Shown here: positions 44,523-55,185 of the stretch, in pieces | Numbering within the stretch: the stretch's first letter is position 1 | Layout of the letters: the number at the start of each line of letters is the position of its first letter | Source: Prochlorococcus marinus str. MIT 9201 | Lineage (GTDB): Bacteria; Cyanobacteriota; Cyanobacteriia; PCC-6307; Cyanobiaceae | Direction of reading: 5' to 3' | NCBI RefSeq assembly: GCF_000759955.1 | Contig: NZ_JNAL01000005.1 | Location: forward strand, 1 to 64,000 | Length of the DNA: 64,000 bases | Notes under the pieces: generated by a model | Told to the model about the DNA's origin: nothing | Database searches by the model: none | Seen by the model: only the letters and a program-made list of their open reading frames with translations | Translations under genes and position numbers: made by a program

Positions 44523-46102
44523 GAATTTATTTTTTGAATAACTAATGAATTTGGATTTGACCAATCGCCCTTAACTAAATAATTATCATTACCGAAACAC
44601 ATTTCACGGAGTATGAAAAATATAGGTTCACTTACTGAATTATCAAATAATGATGTTATGTCATTTATAGAATATTCTCCTCCCTCGTCTAATAAATCAC
44701 TTACTTTTTGTTGATACTCAATAATATTAGCGGCTGCTTTCTTTCCAGCTTCAACTCCAGGTTGATCGTATGCATTTATATTAACTAATTCAGCGTAGAA
44801 AGATACAGCTCTCTCAAATAAAGCGATTAAGGCACCAAGTGAATAACAATTTAATTTTTCTAATGTGATAGTGATACTTTGTCTGTTTTCACTAGATAGT
44901 GCTGATCTGGTTCCTTGCAAAAAACCAGAAAGATATTCTTTAGGATTCTCCTCTTCATCAAAAATATTAGTAGATGGAGAATCTAATAATTCAATAAAAA
45001 TACAAAAGAAATTATCAATACCATCTCTCAGTTGCTGAACATAAGCATGTTGATCTGTAGATCCTTTATTACCAAAAACGGAAATACCTTGATTAACTAC
45101 TTCACCATTCCTATTAAATTTCTTACCCAATGATTCCATTACTAATTGCTGGAGATATTTACTAAATACCTGTAACCTATCTCTATACGGTAATACGACC
45201 ATATCTCTCCTTCCTACGCCATCCCCAGTTAAGTACCACGCAGATGATAATAATGCTGCGGGATTATTTTTAAAATCACTTATACGAGTAGCCTCATCCA
45301 TTATTGATGCACCTCTAATAAACTCAAAAATATTTTCATTAATAAGAGCTAATGGAAGTAATCCCACAGAGCTTGTAATACTTGTTCTACCTCCAACCCA
45401 ATCTTGTAAATTAAATATTTTTAACCAATTTTCAGAAGTGGCTTTTTTAAATAACTTACTATCTTTCATAGTTATAGCTATAGCATTAGAATTCCATTCA
45501 AGAGAATTTTTTTCGCAGTGACTTTTAATAATTTCCATAGCAATTCTAGGTTCAGGAGTACCACCTGATTTGCTTACTACTACAAATAATGTTGTTGATA
45601 ATTTTTCAGATAACTCTTCTAACTTTTCGCTAATTAAAAAAGGATCAACATTATCGATATAAGAAAAACTTAAGCCTCTTGAGCACTTCTGCAGTGACTC
45701 TGTAATAAGTAATGGTCCTAAACCACTTCCACCAATTCCTATCCATAAAACATCAGTATACTGCTGATTATTCTTATTCTTAATATCTCCATTTAAAATT
45801 TGTTTCCCAAATTCAGAGATTGCATTAATATCTGCGGTAATTTCCTGTTCAATTTTTGCAGAGGGTGAAATTGATGGATTTCTAAGCCAATAATGCCCAA
45901 CTTGTCTATTTTCATCAATATTAGAGATTGCACCATTTTCTAAATCTTTTATTGATGAAAAAACATCTATAAATTGATCCTCTAAATTTTTTATATCATT
46001 ATTTGTAAAATTAATCTTGCTTATGTCTAACCAAATATTTAATTTTTTATCAAACCAAAGATAATTACAAAATTTATCCCAAGATTTTAAATCGCCATTC
46101 AT
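44519..46102 (-). CDS. pgi: Glucose-6-phosphate isomerase
   Basis: 527 residues. Sugar-phosphate-binding motifs [11 protein letters not shown] near 128 and [11 protein letters not shown] near 180; catalytic region [14 protein letters not shown] near 350. It interconverts glucose-6-P and fructose-6-P for glycogen, gluconeogenesis and the oxidative pentose route. Shorter than the E. coli form, as in other cyanobacteria. Confidence 0.97.
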   Translation of the reverse strand: MNGDLKSWDKFCNYLWFDKKLNIWLDISKINFTNNDIKNLEDQFIDVFSSIKDLENGAISNIDENRQVGHYWLRNPSISPSAKIEQEITADINAISEFGKQILNGDIKNKNNQQYTDVLWIGIGGSGLGPLLITESLQKCSRGLSFSYIDNVDPFLISEKLEELSEKLSTTLFVVVSKSGGTPEPRIAMEIIKSHCEKNSLEWNSNAIAITMKDSKLFKKATSENWLKIFNLQDWVGGRTSITSSVGLLPLALINENIFEFIRGASIMDEATRISDFKNNPAALLSSAWYLTGDGVGRRDMVVLPYRDRLQVFSKYLQQLVMESLGKKFNRNGEVVNQGISVFGNKGSTDQHAYVQQLRDGIDNFFCIFIELLDSPSTNIFDEEENPKEYLSGFLQGTRSALSSENRQSITITLEKLNCYSLGALIALFERAVSFYAELVNINAYDQPGVEAGKKAAANIIEYQQKVSDLLDEGGEYSINDITSLFDNSVSEPIFFILREMCFGNDNYLVKGDWSNPNSLVIQKINS

Positions 46103-46279
46103 TTTATATATTTGTTTCTTTTGTTTATTATTTAATTATATCTATACGAATACTACATAGATTTGAATCATTTAAATTTGTTTAAATTTTTATCTTCAAA
46201 TAAATATGTTCTTGAATATAAATATTTATCCTTGAGGTTTTTTTTTATTTCATTTGAATTTATTATTAGTTAAAAAACT

Positions 46280-46936
46280 TTGGATAAATCATTTAATTAC
46301 ATAATTTCTCCTGAAATATCTGAATTTAGAAAATTTTCACCAAAATTAAAGATAGGTGTACTTGCTTCTGGGAAAGGAACAAATTTTCAGGAGTTAATTA
46401 ATCTTTCACATAAAGGAGAATTAGATATAGATATAAAAGTTCTTATAACTAACAAAGATGATGCAGGTTGTATAAAAAGAGCTGAAAGTGCAAAAATACC
46501 TCACAAAATAATAAGAGGTAATGATTTTTCGCAAAAAGAGCTATTTGAATTAGAAATTATAAATACATTAAATAATTACAATGTTGAACTTATTGTAATG
46601 GCTGGCTGGATGAAAATTGTCACGCCCTTCTTTATCAATAAGTTTAGGAATAAAATTATTAATATTCACCCATCATTACTTCCTGCATATAAGGGAGGTA
46701 CTGCGATAAGTGACTCTATACTAAATGGTTCAAAAATAACTGGTTGTTCAGTACATTTTGTTGATGAGGAGATAGATAGCGGATCTTTGATAATGCAAGC
46801 TGCATTATCAATTAGAGATGATGATGATGCTGAATCACTTTCCAAAAGAATACATATGCTTGAGCATAAAATACTACCTCACTCTATCTCTCATGCTGGT
46901 TTTTTGATAAGAAGTGATTTTATGGAAAATTATTAG
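46280..46936 (+). CDS. purN: Phosphoribosylglycinamide formyltransferase
   Basis: 218 residues. GVLASGKGTNFQELI near residue 26, MAGWMKIVTPFFI, catalytic HPSLLPAYKGG with the following VHFVDEEIDSG. It formylates GAR in purine synthesis using formyl-THF. Starts at TTG 46280. The last 17 bp overlap the convergent argC end. Confidence 0.95.
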   Translation: MDKSFNYIISPEISEFRKFSPKLKIGVLASGKGTNFQELINLSHKGELDIDIKVLITNKDDAGCIKRAESAKIPHKIIRGNDFSQKELFELEIINTLNNYNVELIVMAGWMKIVTPFFINKFRNKIINIHPSLLPAYKGGTAISDSILNGSKITGCSVHFVDEEIDSGSLIMQAALSIRDDDDAESLSKRIHMLEHKILPHSISHAGFLIRSDFMENY

Positions 46937-47975
46937 TTAACTCAAGACCATCATCCATTGAAAATCCACTCATAATATTTAAATTTTGAATTGCTTGCCC
47001 GGTCTGTCCTTTTAATAAATTATCTATTACGGATAAAATAATAATCCTTCCATTTCGAATATCAACCTTAACAGAAAGGTAAATTTGGTTTGTATTCTTA
47101 ACCCATTTTGTTGATGGGAATATATCTACAGGTAAGACTTTAATATTTTTGAAATTTCTATAATAATTATCCAAAAGAATTCTGCAATCATCAGAAGTTA
47201 ATCCTGGATCTCTTAATCTCCCATATATAGTCGAATGCATACCCCTTGAAATTGGAGCTAAATGAGGAGTAAAAAGTAGTTCAATTTTATTTCCTGAAAT
47301 TAAAGATGCTACTTGCTCAATCTCTGAAGTATGTCTATGGTTTATCAATCCATATGCTGATAGCCCTTCACCACATTCTGATAAGAGTAGCTTTTGGTTA
47401 GGTTCCCGACCACCTCCAGAGGTTCCGCTTTTAGAATCAATAACTATACCTTCATTTTCAATAATTCCTTGAGAAAGAAAAGGAGCGAGTGGAATAAGAG
47501 AAGATGTTGGATAACATCCTGGACATGCAATTAATCTTCCTTTTGAAATAGCTTCTTTATTTATTTCAGGAAGTCCATAGACTGCCTCTTTACATAAATC
47601 ATCATCATTCCTTTTATAAATAGCAGCTTCTTTGGAATATACTTTTTCCCATTCAACTAAGGACTTATATCTGTAATCAGCAGATAAATCAATAACTTTA
47701 ATTTCCCTATCTAATAATTTCCTTGTCAATGTGGAAGATAGGCCATTTGGTAAGCAAAGCAAAACAACATCTGCATTATTTGAAATATTATCAACAGAAA
47801 TTTCTTCTATATAAGGATCATTATCTAGAAAAATAAAAGGAAAATGATCATTCCATTTTGAACCAGATGTTTTATTACCACCTAAAAATGAAATTTTGTA
47901 ATTTTTATTGTTCTTTAAAAGATTTACCGCTTGAATACCGCCGTAACCAGTAGCACCTACTATTGCAACATTCAT
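46920..47975 (-). CDS. argC: N-acetyl-gamma-glutamyl-phosphate reductase
   Basis: 351 residues. NADP-binding GATGYGGIQAVNLL at the N-terminus, catalytic Cys in CPGCYPTSS near 150 and HRHTSEIEQ near 217. It makes N-acetylglutamate semialdehyde in arginine synthesis. Divergent from ribBA. Confidence 0.97.
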   Translation of the reverse strand: MNVAIVGATGYGGIQAVNLLKNNKNYKISFLGGNKTSGSKWNDHFPFIFLDNDPYIEEISVDNISNNADVVLLCLPNGLSSTLTRKLLDREIKVIDLSADYRYKSLVEWEKVYSKEAAIYKRNDDDLCKEAVYGLPEINKEAISKGRLIACPGCYPTSSLIPLAPFLSQGIIENEGIVIDSKSGTSGGGREPNQKLLLSECGEGLSAYGLINHRHTSEIEQVASLISGNKIELLFTPHLAPISRGMHSTIYGRLRDPGLTSDDCRILLDNYYRNFKNIKVLPVDIFPSTKWVKNTNQIYLSVKVDIRNGRIIILSVIDNLLKGQTGQAIQNLNIMSGFSMDDGLELTNNFP

Positions 47976-48063
47976 TTTTTTGAATTGGCAGACTTTGAGA
48001 TAGGATTATAAAGTGTTGAATTTAAGGTAACTAAAACACTATTTTTCTATATTGATAGGAATA

Positions 48064-49788
48064 ATGAAAGAAACAAGTCCCAAATCAAATAATGGAACAA
48101 TTTTGGATATAAATGAATCATTTAAAATTGAATTCGACCCCATCAGCGATGCATTAGCTGCGATAAGGAATGGTGAATGCATAATTGTTGTTGATGATGA
48201 AAGAAGAGAAAATGAAGGGGATTTAATTTGTGCTGCCCAGTTTGCAACACCTCAACAAATTAATTTTATGGCGACTGAGGGAAGAGGTCTTATATGCTTA
48301 GCTATGCAAGGCGAAAAACTTGACTCTTTAGATCTACCATTAATGGTTGATAGAAACACTGATGAAAATCAAACAGCTTTTACAATATCAATTGATGCAG
48401 GACCTGAAAATAATGTTACTACTGGAATTTCAGCTGAAGACAGAGCCAAGACAATTCAAGTTGCTATAAATCCCAATACAAAGCCCGAAGATTTAAGAAG
48501 GCCAGGTCATATATTCCCATTAAGAGCTAAAAAAGGAGGAGTTTTAAAAAGGGCAGGTCATACGGAAGCAGCTGTAGATATTGCAGCAATGTCAGGTCTT
48601 TATCCCGCTGGAGTGATTTGTGAAATACAAAATCCTGATGGTTCTATGTCAAGACTTCCACAACTTAAAGAGTATGCAAAACAGTGGGGAATGAAATTAA
48701 TATCTATAGCTGATTTAATAAGTTATAGGTTTCAAACTGAGAGATTTGTATTTAGAAAATCAGACGCTGTTCTTCCAAGTATTTTTGGTAATTTCAAAGC
48801 TTACGGATATATTAATGAACTTGATGGTTCAGAGCACGTCGCATTAGTTAAACAAAAATCATCAAAATTAAGCGAACCTGTACTGGTAAGAATGCATTCA
48901 GAATGCTTAACTGGCGATGCTTTTGGATCATTACGTTGTGATTGTAGACCTCAGTTAGAGGCTGCTTTATCAAGGATAGAAAAGGAGGAAGAGGGAGTTG
49001 TTGTTTACTTAAGACAAGAAGGCAGAGGAATTGGTCTAATAAATAAATTAAAAGCTTATAGCTTACAGGATGGTGGATTAGACACAGTAGAAGCTAATGA
49101 AAAATTAGGTTTTCCAGCTGATCTCAGAAATTATGGAGTCGGAGCACAGATATTAACCGATCTAGGGATAAAAAAACTAAAATTGCTCACAAACAATCCT
49201 AGAAAGATTGCTGGATTAGGTGGTTATGGAATAGAGGTTATAGAGAGAGTTCCATTAGTAATTTGTCCAAACGATAATAATGCAGAATATTTGAGCGTAA
49301 AAAAAACGAAGCTAGGGCACATGTTTGATGAAGATAATCCTAATTCCAGAAATATCGATCCATTTATTTCAATTTTTCTTGACGGAAAATATAAATCTAT
49401 TGATCTAGTTCCAATAAAAAATAACGTTATTAAATTCTGTTCTGATCAGAAAATTAATATTAAACTGGAAAGTACTCCAAGATTATTGGCTTTTTGGAAT
49501 CGACCAAAATTAGTTTGGCGAATTTTACATGATCAGAATAGAACCAATTCCAACATTACAGATGAAGAAATAAAGAATATAGAATTATTTATTCAGTTTT
49601 TATCCAACTATAAAAACAGTTCAAAAATCGGAATTATTGTTTCTAGAAACATTGAACAAGCATTACACCCAAAAAGCAGCATAAAATTAATCAATACTAA
49701 ATTTACAATCAATAATGAAATCTTATATTCATCTACAAGAAAATTTAATCTAGATAAAGAGACATTTAGTATTGTCTTTGAAAGCTAA
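48064..49788 (+). CDS. ribBA: Bifunctional riboflavin enzyme RibBA with C-terminal extension
   Basis: About 574 residues from the ATG at 48064; TTG 48052 is possible in the same frame. RibB (DHBP synthase) occupies about 20-225 ([14 protein letters not shown]). RibA (GTP cyclohydrolase II) follows to about 420, with zinc ligands in [14 protein letters not shown] and catalytic [10 protein letters not shown]. The enzymes make the two precursors of riboflavin. A further 150 residues after the normal RibA end (GHMFDE) have no domain I recognise. Confidence 0.95.
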   Translation: MKETSPKSNNGTILDINESFKIEFDPISDALAAIRNGECIIVVDDERRENEGDLICAAQFATPQQINFMATEGRGLICLAMQGEKLDSLDLPLMVDRNTDENQTAFTISIDAGPENNVTTGISAEDRAKTIQVAINPNTKPEDLRRPGHIFPLRAKKGGVLKRAGHTEAAVDIAAMSGLYPAGVICEIQNPDGSMSRLPQLKEYAKQWGMKLISIADLISYRFQTERFVFRKSDAVLPSIFGNFKAYGYINELDGSEHVALVKQKSSKLSEPVLVRMHSECLTGDAFGSLRCDCRPQLEAALSRIEKEEEGVVVYLRQEGRGIGLINKLKAYSLQDGGLDTVEANEKLGFPADLRNYGVGAQILTDLGIKKLKLLTNNPRKIAGLGGYGIEVIERVPLVICPNDNNAEYLSVKKTKLGHMFDEDNPNSRNIDPFISIFLDGKYKSIDLVPIKNNVIKFCSDQKINIKLESTPRLLAFWNRPKLVWRILHDQNRTNSNITDEEIKNIELFIQFLSNYKNSSKIGIIVSRNIEQALHPKSSIKLINTKFTINNEILYSSTRKFNLDKETFSIVFES

Positions 49789-49792
49789 ATTA

Positions 49793-50230
49793 CTATTTTA
49801 ATGTTGCTTTTAGAATTTTTGAACCATTAGTAAGCTTTAGAACTACATCCATATCATCTGTCTTACCAAAAACAGTATGTACCCCATCGAGATGAGGCTG
49901 TGGTTCATAAACTATAAAAAATTGACTACCGCCTGTATTCCTTCCTGCATGAGCCATAGAAAGTGAACCTTTTAGATGTTTATTGGAATTGATTTCACAA
50001 TTAATATTATATCCAGGACCTCCAGTACCAGGCATACCAGATGCTCCATCACGGGTATTTGGACATCCACCCTGTGCCATAAATCCAGGAATAACTCTGT
50101 GAAATGCTAGACCATCATAAAAACCATCACTAATCAATTTTTTGAAGTTTTTAACTGTATTAGGCGCGTCGTCAGAGAAAAATTCAATATTAATGTTTCC
50201 AACTTCCGTCTCAAATAATGCAGTTGCCAT
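49793..50230 (-). CDS. Cyclophilin-type peptidyl-prolyl isomerase
   Basis: 145 residues. [15 protein letters not shown], then [20 protein letters not shown] and [10 protein letters not shown]. These are the cyclophilin active-site blocks (Arg in HRV, QFF). No signal, so cytosolic. It speeds prolyl isomerisation in folding. It is followed downstream (convergent) by ribBA. Confidence 0.95.
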   Translation of the reverse strand: MATALFETEVGNINIEFFSDDAPNTVKNFKKLISDGFYDGLAFHRVIPGFMAQGGCPNTRDGASGMPGTGGPGYNINCEINSNKHLKGSLSMAHAGRNTGGSQFFIVYEPQPHLDGVHTVFGKTDDMDVVLKLTNGSKILKATLK

Positions 50231-50265
50231 GATCTATACGTTTGATTATTTTTTAATTTTAATAG

Positions 50266-50649
50266 CTAAAGCAACTTTTCAAGGTTTTCCTTAATGGTAT
50301 TTATATCAATGTTATCTTTATTGTTATTTTTGTCTTCCTCCCACTTTTCAACTTCCAGGTTTTTCTGAGGTGGTGAAATTAATAACCTATCTTCTGCGGT
50401 TTTAGGTACAAAATTTTTTTCTACTAATTTGCATTCATAATCTAATTTAATGCAGAAATCTTTTATTTCCTCTATGTTTATCATTTCAACTGTTGGCAAA
50501 GGAAAATCTTGAGCCTCCAGTAGACCACAATATCTAATCGCATCATCCTTATCTTCAAACATAAGAACAATGGTCCTTCCTTTAAGTTCAATTGAATGGA
50601 TTCCTTCCATATCTGTTCCTGAATTGTATAGAAGAACAAATATATTCAT
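50266..50649 (-). CDS. DUF3110 protein
   Basis: 127 residues. DUF3110 core: IFVLLYNSGTDMEGIHSIEL, FEDKDDAIRYCGLLEAQDFP and an acidic, Lys-rich tail. Cyanobacteria-restricted family with unknown function. It follows dnaJ on the same strand after 33 bp, and this position with dnaK3/dnaJ3 is shared in other cyanobacteria as I recall, hinting at a link to that chaperone pair. Confidence 0.85.
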   Translation of the reverse strand: MNIFVLLYNSGTDMEGIHSIELKGRTIVLMFEDKDDAIRYCGLLEAQDFPLPTVEMINIEEIKDFCIKLDYECKLVEKNFVPKTAEDRLLISPPQKNLEVEKWEEDKNNNKDNIDINTIKENLEKLL

Positions 50650-50682
50650 AGGTATAGAATTTCCTGTATATATAATATTTGA

Positions 50683-51609
50683 TTAAGAATCAGAAAGTGA
50701 TAATTCTTGTAATCTTGTATATAAAGCGATTTCTTCATCATTAATATCAGCAGGTATCACTACCAAGATTTCAACATATTGATCACCTACATTATCATCG
50801 AAAGTTAAACCCCTACCTTTCAAACGCAACATTCTTCCCGTGGATGATTTTGGAGGCACTTGAAGTGTTACATTTCCATCAAGAGTTGGAACCTCTACTG
50901 CACAACCAAGAAGAGCATCATGAGGAAATAACTCTAATTTGTAAAGAACTCTTAAACCATCAATTCTTAGACCACTTTCCGTTTGAACTTTTAACTGTAG
51001 GTAATGATCCTTACCTCCTCTTGCAATATTTTCTAGTCTTAATCGCCATCCATCTCCAGCGAAAGGAGGAGTATCAACTTCTACAACGGTTTCATCTTCA
51101 AGCTCTATTAAAATAGAAGCTCCATTTAAGGCCTCATCTGGAGTTAATTCAATAACTGTTTCAATATCTTGGTGGAGTTTAACTGGTGGCGGTTCTTCTG
51201 GAGAGGTTGTAGGGTATTCATGATTACTAAATTCATTATTATTTGTATCTATCGATTGATTCTCAAATGATTCATTATGATATTCCTCGTAATTCTTTGG
51301 TGAGTATTCATATCCAAATAATGAATCAAGATAATCTTCAAATTCAGGAAAACCTGTCCTGAAATTATTATTTTCGTAATCATCATGAATATTTTTATCC
51401 GAATGATTTTTACTAATATTAGGATTACTTAAATATTCGTATGCTTCGTTAATTAATTTAAATCTTTCTTCTGCATTAAGATCATTCTTATTTAAATCTG
51501 GATGCCATTTCCTTGCTTCCCTTCGAAAGGCCTTTTTAAGTTCTTTATCATCGAAATCAGGTGATAAACCCAAGATCGACAAATAGTCTTTTTTAGAGGA
51601 AGTAGTCAT
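50683..51609 (-). CDS. dnaJ: DnaJ co-chaperone (DnaJ3-like)
   Basis: About 308 residues from the ATG at 51609 (MTTSSKKDY). Upstream in-frame starts exist to 51642 inside dnaK. J-domain at the N-terminus with HPD in WHPDLNK. Then a long polar, Asn/Glu-rich linker instead of G/F and zinc regions, and the C-terminal substrate-binding domain with GRMLRLKGRGLTF. It overlaps the dnaK end by 17 bp and so is coupled to it. Type II (CbpA-like) J-protein dedicated to the upstream DnaK. Confidence 0.93.
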   Translation of the reverse strand: MTTSSKKDYLSILGLSPDFDDKELKKAFRREARKWHPDLNKNDLNAEERFKLINEAYEYLSNPNISKNHSDKNIHDDYENNNFRTGFPEFEDYLDSLFGYEYSPKNYEEYHNESFENQSIDTNNNEFSNHEYPTTSPEEPPPVKLHQDIETVIELTPDEALNGASILIELEDETVVEVDTPPFAGDGWRLRLENIARGGKDHYLQLKVQTESGLRIDGLRVLYKLELFPHDALLGCAVEVPTLDGNVTLQVPPKSSTGRMLRLKGRGLTFDDNVGDQYVEILVVIPADINDEEIALYTRLQELSLSDS

Positions 51610-53590
51610 TGTCCCATGGATCATCGTCCCTAGAATTACCATACCTCGAATTTCTGTAATTTCTATTCATTTGATTATCCCAAGGATCATCATCCCAATA
51701 ATCATCTGAAAAGAGTTCATCTTTTAATGATCCAAAAGTATTCTTAATGCTTTGCAAGGGATTATTATCAGTTTTCTTTTCTGCTGCAAATTTTCTGTTT
51801 AAGCCGAATAATGCTTCTTGCAGAGAACTTACTGAAATTTCTAATTCTTGAGGATCATCGTCATCTATATACTCTTCAACATCCTGAATAGCTAATTCAA
51901 CAGCTCGTTGTTGCCTTTCGGCGCCATAAGGGCCAAATTCTAATGTAGCATCCCTAAGTCTTCTCTCAGCTTGCGCAATAAGAGTTAAAGCGCTATTTTT
52001 TCTATCAATTACAGATCTTCTCTTCCTATCTTCATTAGCTTTTTCTTTGGCTTCTTCGATTATCGAATTTATTTCTTGTTCGTTTAAATTAGAACCTCCA
52101 GAAATTGTTACTGTTTGCTTTCTTCCGGTAGTTCTATCAGTTGCACTTACTTCTAAAAGACCATTTGCATCAATATCGAATGCTACTTGGACTTGAGGTA
52201 TTCCTCTTGGAGCTGGAGGTATTCCAGATAGTCTAAATTTACCAAGTGATTTATTTTCTGAGGCTAAAGGCCTTTCTCCCTGTCGTACTTGAACAACAAC
52301 TGATGATTGATTAGCTTCGGAAGTACTAAAAACATCAGATTGTCTAACCGGTATTGGCGTATTACGAGGAATAAGTACCTTCATAAGACCACCAATAGTT
52401 TCTAAACCTAGAGATAAGGGAGTGACGTCATTTAGGAGTAAATCTTTTAAATCACCACTAATAATTCCAGATTGTATCGCAGCTCCAACTGCTACGACTT
52501 CATCAGGATTAACAGATTGACAAGGATCATTTGGAACAAGAGTCTTTACTAATTGTTGAACCATTGGAATTCTTGTGCTGCCACCTACAAGAACTACTTC
52601 ATCAATATCTTCTGCGTTCCATCCAGAATCATCTAAAGCTATTTGTACTGGCTCTAATAATCTATCTAGTAAATCTTGTGATAATGATTCAAATATTTTT
52701 CTATTTAAGGTTTCTTCAATATGTAATGGCCCCTCTTTACTTGTTGTGATAAATGGGAGAGATATTTTTGTTTTTTGCAATCCTGACAATTCACATTTAG
52801 CTTTTTCAGCAGCCTCGGTTAATCTCTGTAAAGCTTGTCTATCCCTTCTTAGATCAATATCATGTTTAGCAAGAAATTTTTCTGCAAGCCAATCAACTAT
52901 TTTTGAATCAAAATTATTTCCTCCTAGCTGTGTATCACCACAAGTGGCTTTAACATCAAATACACCATTTGAAATTTTTAATAATGAAACATCAAACGTT
53001 CCTCCTCCTAAATCAAAAACTAAAACATTATTAGAAGAACTTTTTTCAAATCCATAAGCTAGGGCAGCAGCAGTAGGTTCATTTAGAATTCTATCTACTT
53101 TAATACCAGCTAATATTGCAGAATCCTTTGTAGCTTGCCTTTGAGATTCATTAAAGTAAGCAGGGACAGTAATAACTGCAGAATCAACAGTATCTCCAAG
53201 ATATGTTTCAGCATCATTAATTAATTTTCTAATCAATGAGCTCACTAACTCTTCTGGTGCATACTCTCTTTCTGTATTTGGACTAAGAACTCTAACACTT
53301 CCATTTGTATTAGCCTTTACGTTATAAGGAACAGAAATACTATTCTCATCTAATTCATCCCAGTCGCTACCAATAAATCTTTTTAAGTTATAAAAGGTAT
53401 TTTTAGGATTTAGAACAAGTTGTCTTCTCGCTTGGTCTCCTATTACTATTTCCTTGTCTTTTGTAAATCCAACTATTGAGGGTGTCGTCCTGGAACCCTC
53501 AGAATTTGCAATAACAATTGGACGACCAGCTTCTATAACTCCGACAACAGAGTTAGTAGTTCCTAAATCAATTCCAACTATTTGCCCCAT
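51593..53590 (-). CDS. dnaK: DnaK-family Hsp70 (DnaK3-like)
   Basis: 665 residues. Full ATPase domain ([43 protein letters not shown]) and a substrate domain. The C-terminus differs from DnaK2: it carries two DDDPWDN blocks and ends DNDYFL. Gene order with dnaJ and DUF3110 fits DnaK3 of Synechocystis and Synechococcus, an essential Hsp70 associated with thylakoid membranes. The paralogue assignment is inferred from order and tail. Confidence 0.93.
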   Translation of the reverse strand: MGQIVGIDLGTTNSVVGVIEAGRPIVIANSEGSRTTPSIVGFTKDKEIVIGDQARRQLVLNPKNTFYNLKRFIGSDWDELDENSISVPYNVKANTNGSVRVLSPNTEREYAPEELVSSLIRKLINDAETYLGDTVDSAVITVPAYFNESQRQATKDSAILAGIKVDRILNEPTAAALAYGFEKSSSNNVLVFDLGGGTFDVSLLKISNGVFDVKATCGDTQLGGNNFDSKIVDWLAEKFLAKHDIDLRRDRQALQRLTEAAEKAKCELSGLQKTKISLPFITTSKEGPLHIEETLNRKIFESLSQDLLDRLLEPVQIALDDSGWNAEDIDEVVLVGGSTRIPMVQQLVKTLVPNDPCQSVNPDEVVAVGAAIQSGIISGDLKDLLLNDVTPLSLGLETIGGLMKVLIPRNTPIPVRQSDVFSTSEANQSSVVVQVRQGERPLASENKSLGKFRLSGIPPAPRGIPQVQVAFDIDANGLLEVSATDRTTGRKQTVTISGGSNLNEQEINSIIEEAKEKANEDRKRRSVIDRKNSALTLIAQAERRLRDATLEFGPYGAERQQRAVELAIQDVEEYIDDDDPQELEISVSSLQEALFGLNRKFAAEKKTDNNPLQSIKNTFGSLKDELFSDDYWDDDPWDNQMNRNYRNSRYGNSRDDDPWDNDYFL

Positions 53591-53802
53591 GATTTTAGAT
53601 CGCTAAATTAAAGCAAAATTTACTAATAATTTAATTAATTTTTATCTTAGATATCTACATATAATAGTAAAAATCAAATATTTTCAACTTAATTTAAATA
53701 AATAAGATTATTTATAACTTGTCAAAAAAAATACTATCTTTTTTAAATATTCTTTACAGACAAAGGTATTGATGTAGTTAACCAAAATAAACTAATATAA
53801 AA

Positions 53803-53889
53803 CGGAGAGAGAGGGATTCGAACCCTCGATAAAGTTGCCCCTATACAGCATTTCCAGTGCTGCGCCTTCAACCACTCGGCCACCTCTCC
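53803..53889 (-). tRNA. tRNA-Ser(GGA)
   Basis: 87 nt with the long variable arm of a serine tRNA. Acceptor GGAGAGG with TCTCTCC (last pair G-U), anticodon loop CTGGAAA gives GGA, T-arm GAGGG-TTCGAAT-CCCTC. Discriminator G fits serine. The CCA end is not encoded. Lies between dnaK and the ferredoxin gene. Confidence 0.97.
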
Positions 53890-53938
53890 CAAGATTTCTA
53901 TTTTAACCCTTAATCATCCCATTTTAGAGTAAAGTTAT

Positions 53939-54313
53939 TTGAAAAATACTTTCACAGTCACGATAAAAAATAAGGAAACCGGAAGGGTCTATCAAGAGCA
54001 GGTTAATAGTGATGAGTATATACTTAAGGAATTTGAAAAGAAAGGTTTCAAACTTGCATTTTCATGTAGAAACGGTTGCTGTACAAGTTGTGCGGTTAAG
54101 ATTATTTCTGGTACTTTGCGACAACCAGAAGCCATGGGTGTATCTAAAGCCTTAAGAGATAAAGGTTATGCACTTCTTTGTGTCGCTAAAGCAACTTCAG
54201 ATCTTGAGGTGGAAACTACGTATGAAGATGAAGTTTACGATTTACAATTTGGACAATATTTTGGGAGGGGAAATACAAGAGTTGCACCACCTTGGGAATT
54301 TGAGGAAGATTAA
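53939..54313 (+). CDS. Plant-type [2Fe-2S] ferredoxin (FdC2-like)
   Basis: 124 residues. Cluster ligands C43, C48, C51 and C81 (SCRNGCCTSC, then LLCVAK), with an additional C47. The C-terminal 35 residues extend past normal ferredoxins (GQYFGRGNTRVAPPWEFEE). The pattern matches the FdC2/Fed7-type ferredoxins of cyanobacteria and plastids rather than the main photosynthetic ferredoxin. The redox partner is unknown. Start TTG 53939. Five bp before the IMPase gene. Confidence 0.85.
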   Translation: MKNTFTVTIKNKETGRVYQEQVNSDEYILKEFEKKGFKLAFSCRNGCCTSCAVKIISGTLRQPEAMGVSKALRDKGYALLCVAKATSDLEVETTYEDEVYDLQFGQYFGRGNTRVAPPWEFEED

Positions 54314-54318
54314 TCATC

Positions 54319-55167
54319 ATGTTTGAATTAAATGAAATAGAGGAACTTTCAAATCAATTAAACTTATCCAGTTTGTATGAAATTGCGAAGAACTCTGCTC
54401 AAATTGGCAATGAAATTCTAAATATTAATTACAATAGAATTCAGAAAATAACATCAAAAGGTAGAAAAGGTGATCTAGTAACCAATGTAGATTTGGAAGT
54501 TGAAAATAAAATAAAAGAATATTTATTAGAAGAGACCCCAAATATATCTATTAACGCAGAGGAATCGGGCAAATTAAATAAATCCTCAGACTTAACATGG
54601 TGTATAGACCCCTTGGACGGTACGACAAATTATTCTCATGGATATCCTTTTTTTGGGACTTCTATTGGCCTTGTATATAAAAACAAGCCAATTATAGGTG
54701 CTATATCTGTACCTTATTTAAATGAATTATATTCAGCCTGTCTCGGTTTAGGATCATTCTGCAATGATAACGAACTTAAAGTATCTAGTCCCTCTAAACT
54801 TTCTGATAGTTTACTTGTAACTGGTTTTTCTTATGACAGATTTGAGACAGAGGATAATAATTATGCTGAATTTTGTTACTTAACACATAAAACTAGAGGT
54901 GTAAGAAGAGGTGGGGCAGCAGCAGTTGATCTAGCATTTGTAGCTTCAGGTAAGGTTGATGGATACTGGGAAAGAGGATTGGAGGTGTGGGACCTAGCGG
55001 CCGGTGCTATCATTGTAAAAGAGGCTGGCGGAATTATTTCTGATTATCCATCAGGCAAATTTAATTTAAGTTCTGGAAGAATTTTAGCTTGTTCTCCCAT
55101 CCTTGAAAAAGAATTAAAAAATGAACTAGATAAAGTTTCCCCATTTAAAAAAAATCTCTATACCTAA
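54319..55167 (+). CDS. Inositol monophosphatase family protein
   Basis: 282 residues. IMPase motifs: DLVTNVDLEVE, INAEESG, WCIDPLDGTTNYSHGYP and WERGLEVWDLAAG. Mg2+/Li+-sensitive phosphatase fold. The natural substrate may be inositol-1-P or another sugar phosphate. Same strand as the ferredoxin (5-bp gap) and hisZ (18-bp gap), so one likely operon. Confidence 0.93.
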   Translation: MFELNEIEELSNQLNLSSLYEIAKNSAQIGNEILNINYNRIQKITSKGRKGDLVTNVDLEVENKIKEYLLEETPNISINAEESGKLNKSSDLTWCIDPLDGTTNYSHGYPFFGTSIGLVYKNKPIIGAISVPYLNELYSACLGLGSFCNDNELKVSSPSKLSDSLLVTGFSYDRFETEDNNYAEFCYLTHKTRGVRRGGAAAVDLAFVASGKVDGYWERGLEVWDLAAGAIIVKEAGGIISDYPSGKFNLSSGRILACSPILEKELKNELDKVSPFKKNLYT

Positions 55168-55185
55168 AATTCGTTAAATTTTAAA

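Noticed and set aside
51610-51642. Earlier starts for dnaJ
   Set aside because: The extra residues ([11 protein letters not shown]) lie wholly in the end of dnaK and the J-domain starts normally from ATG 51609.
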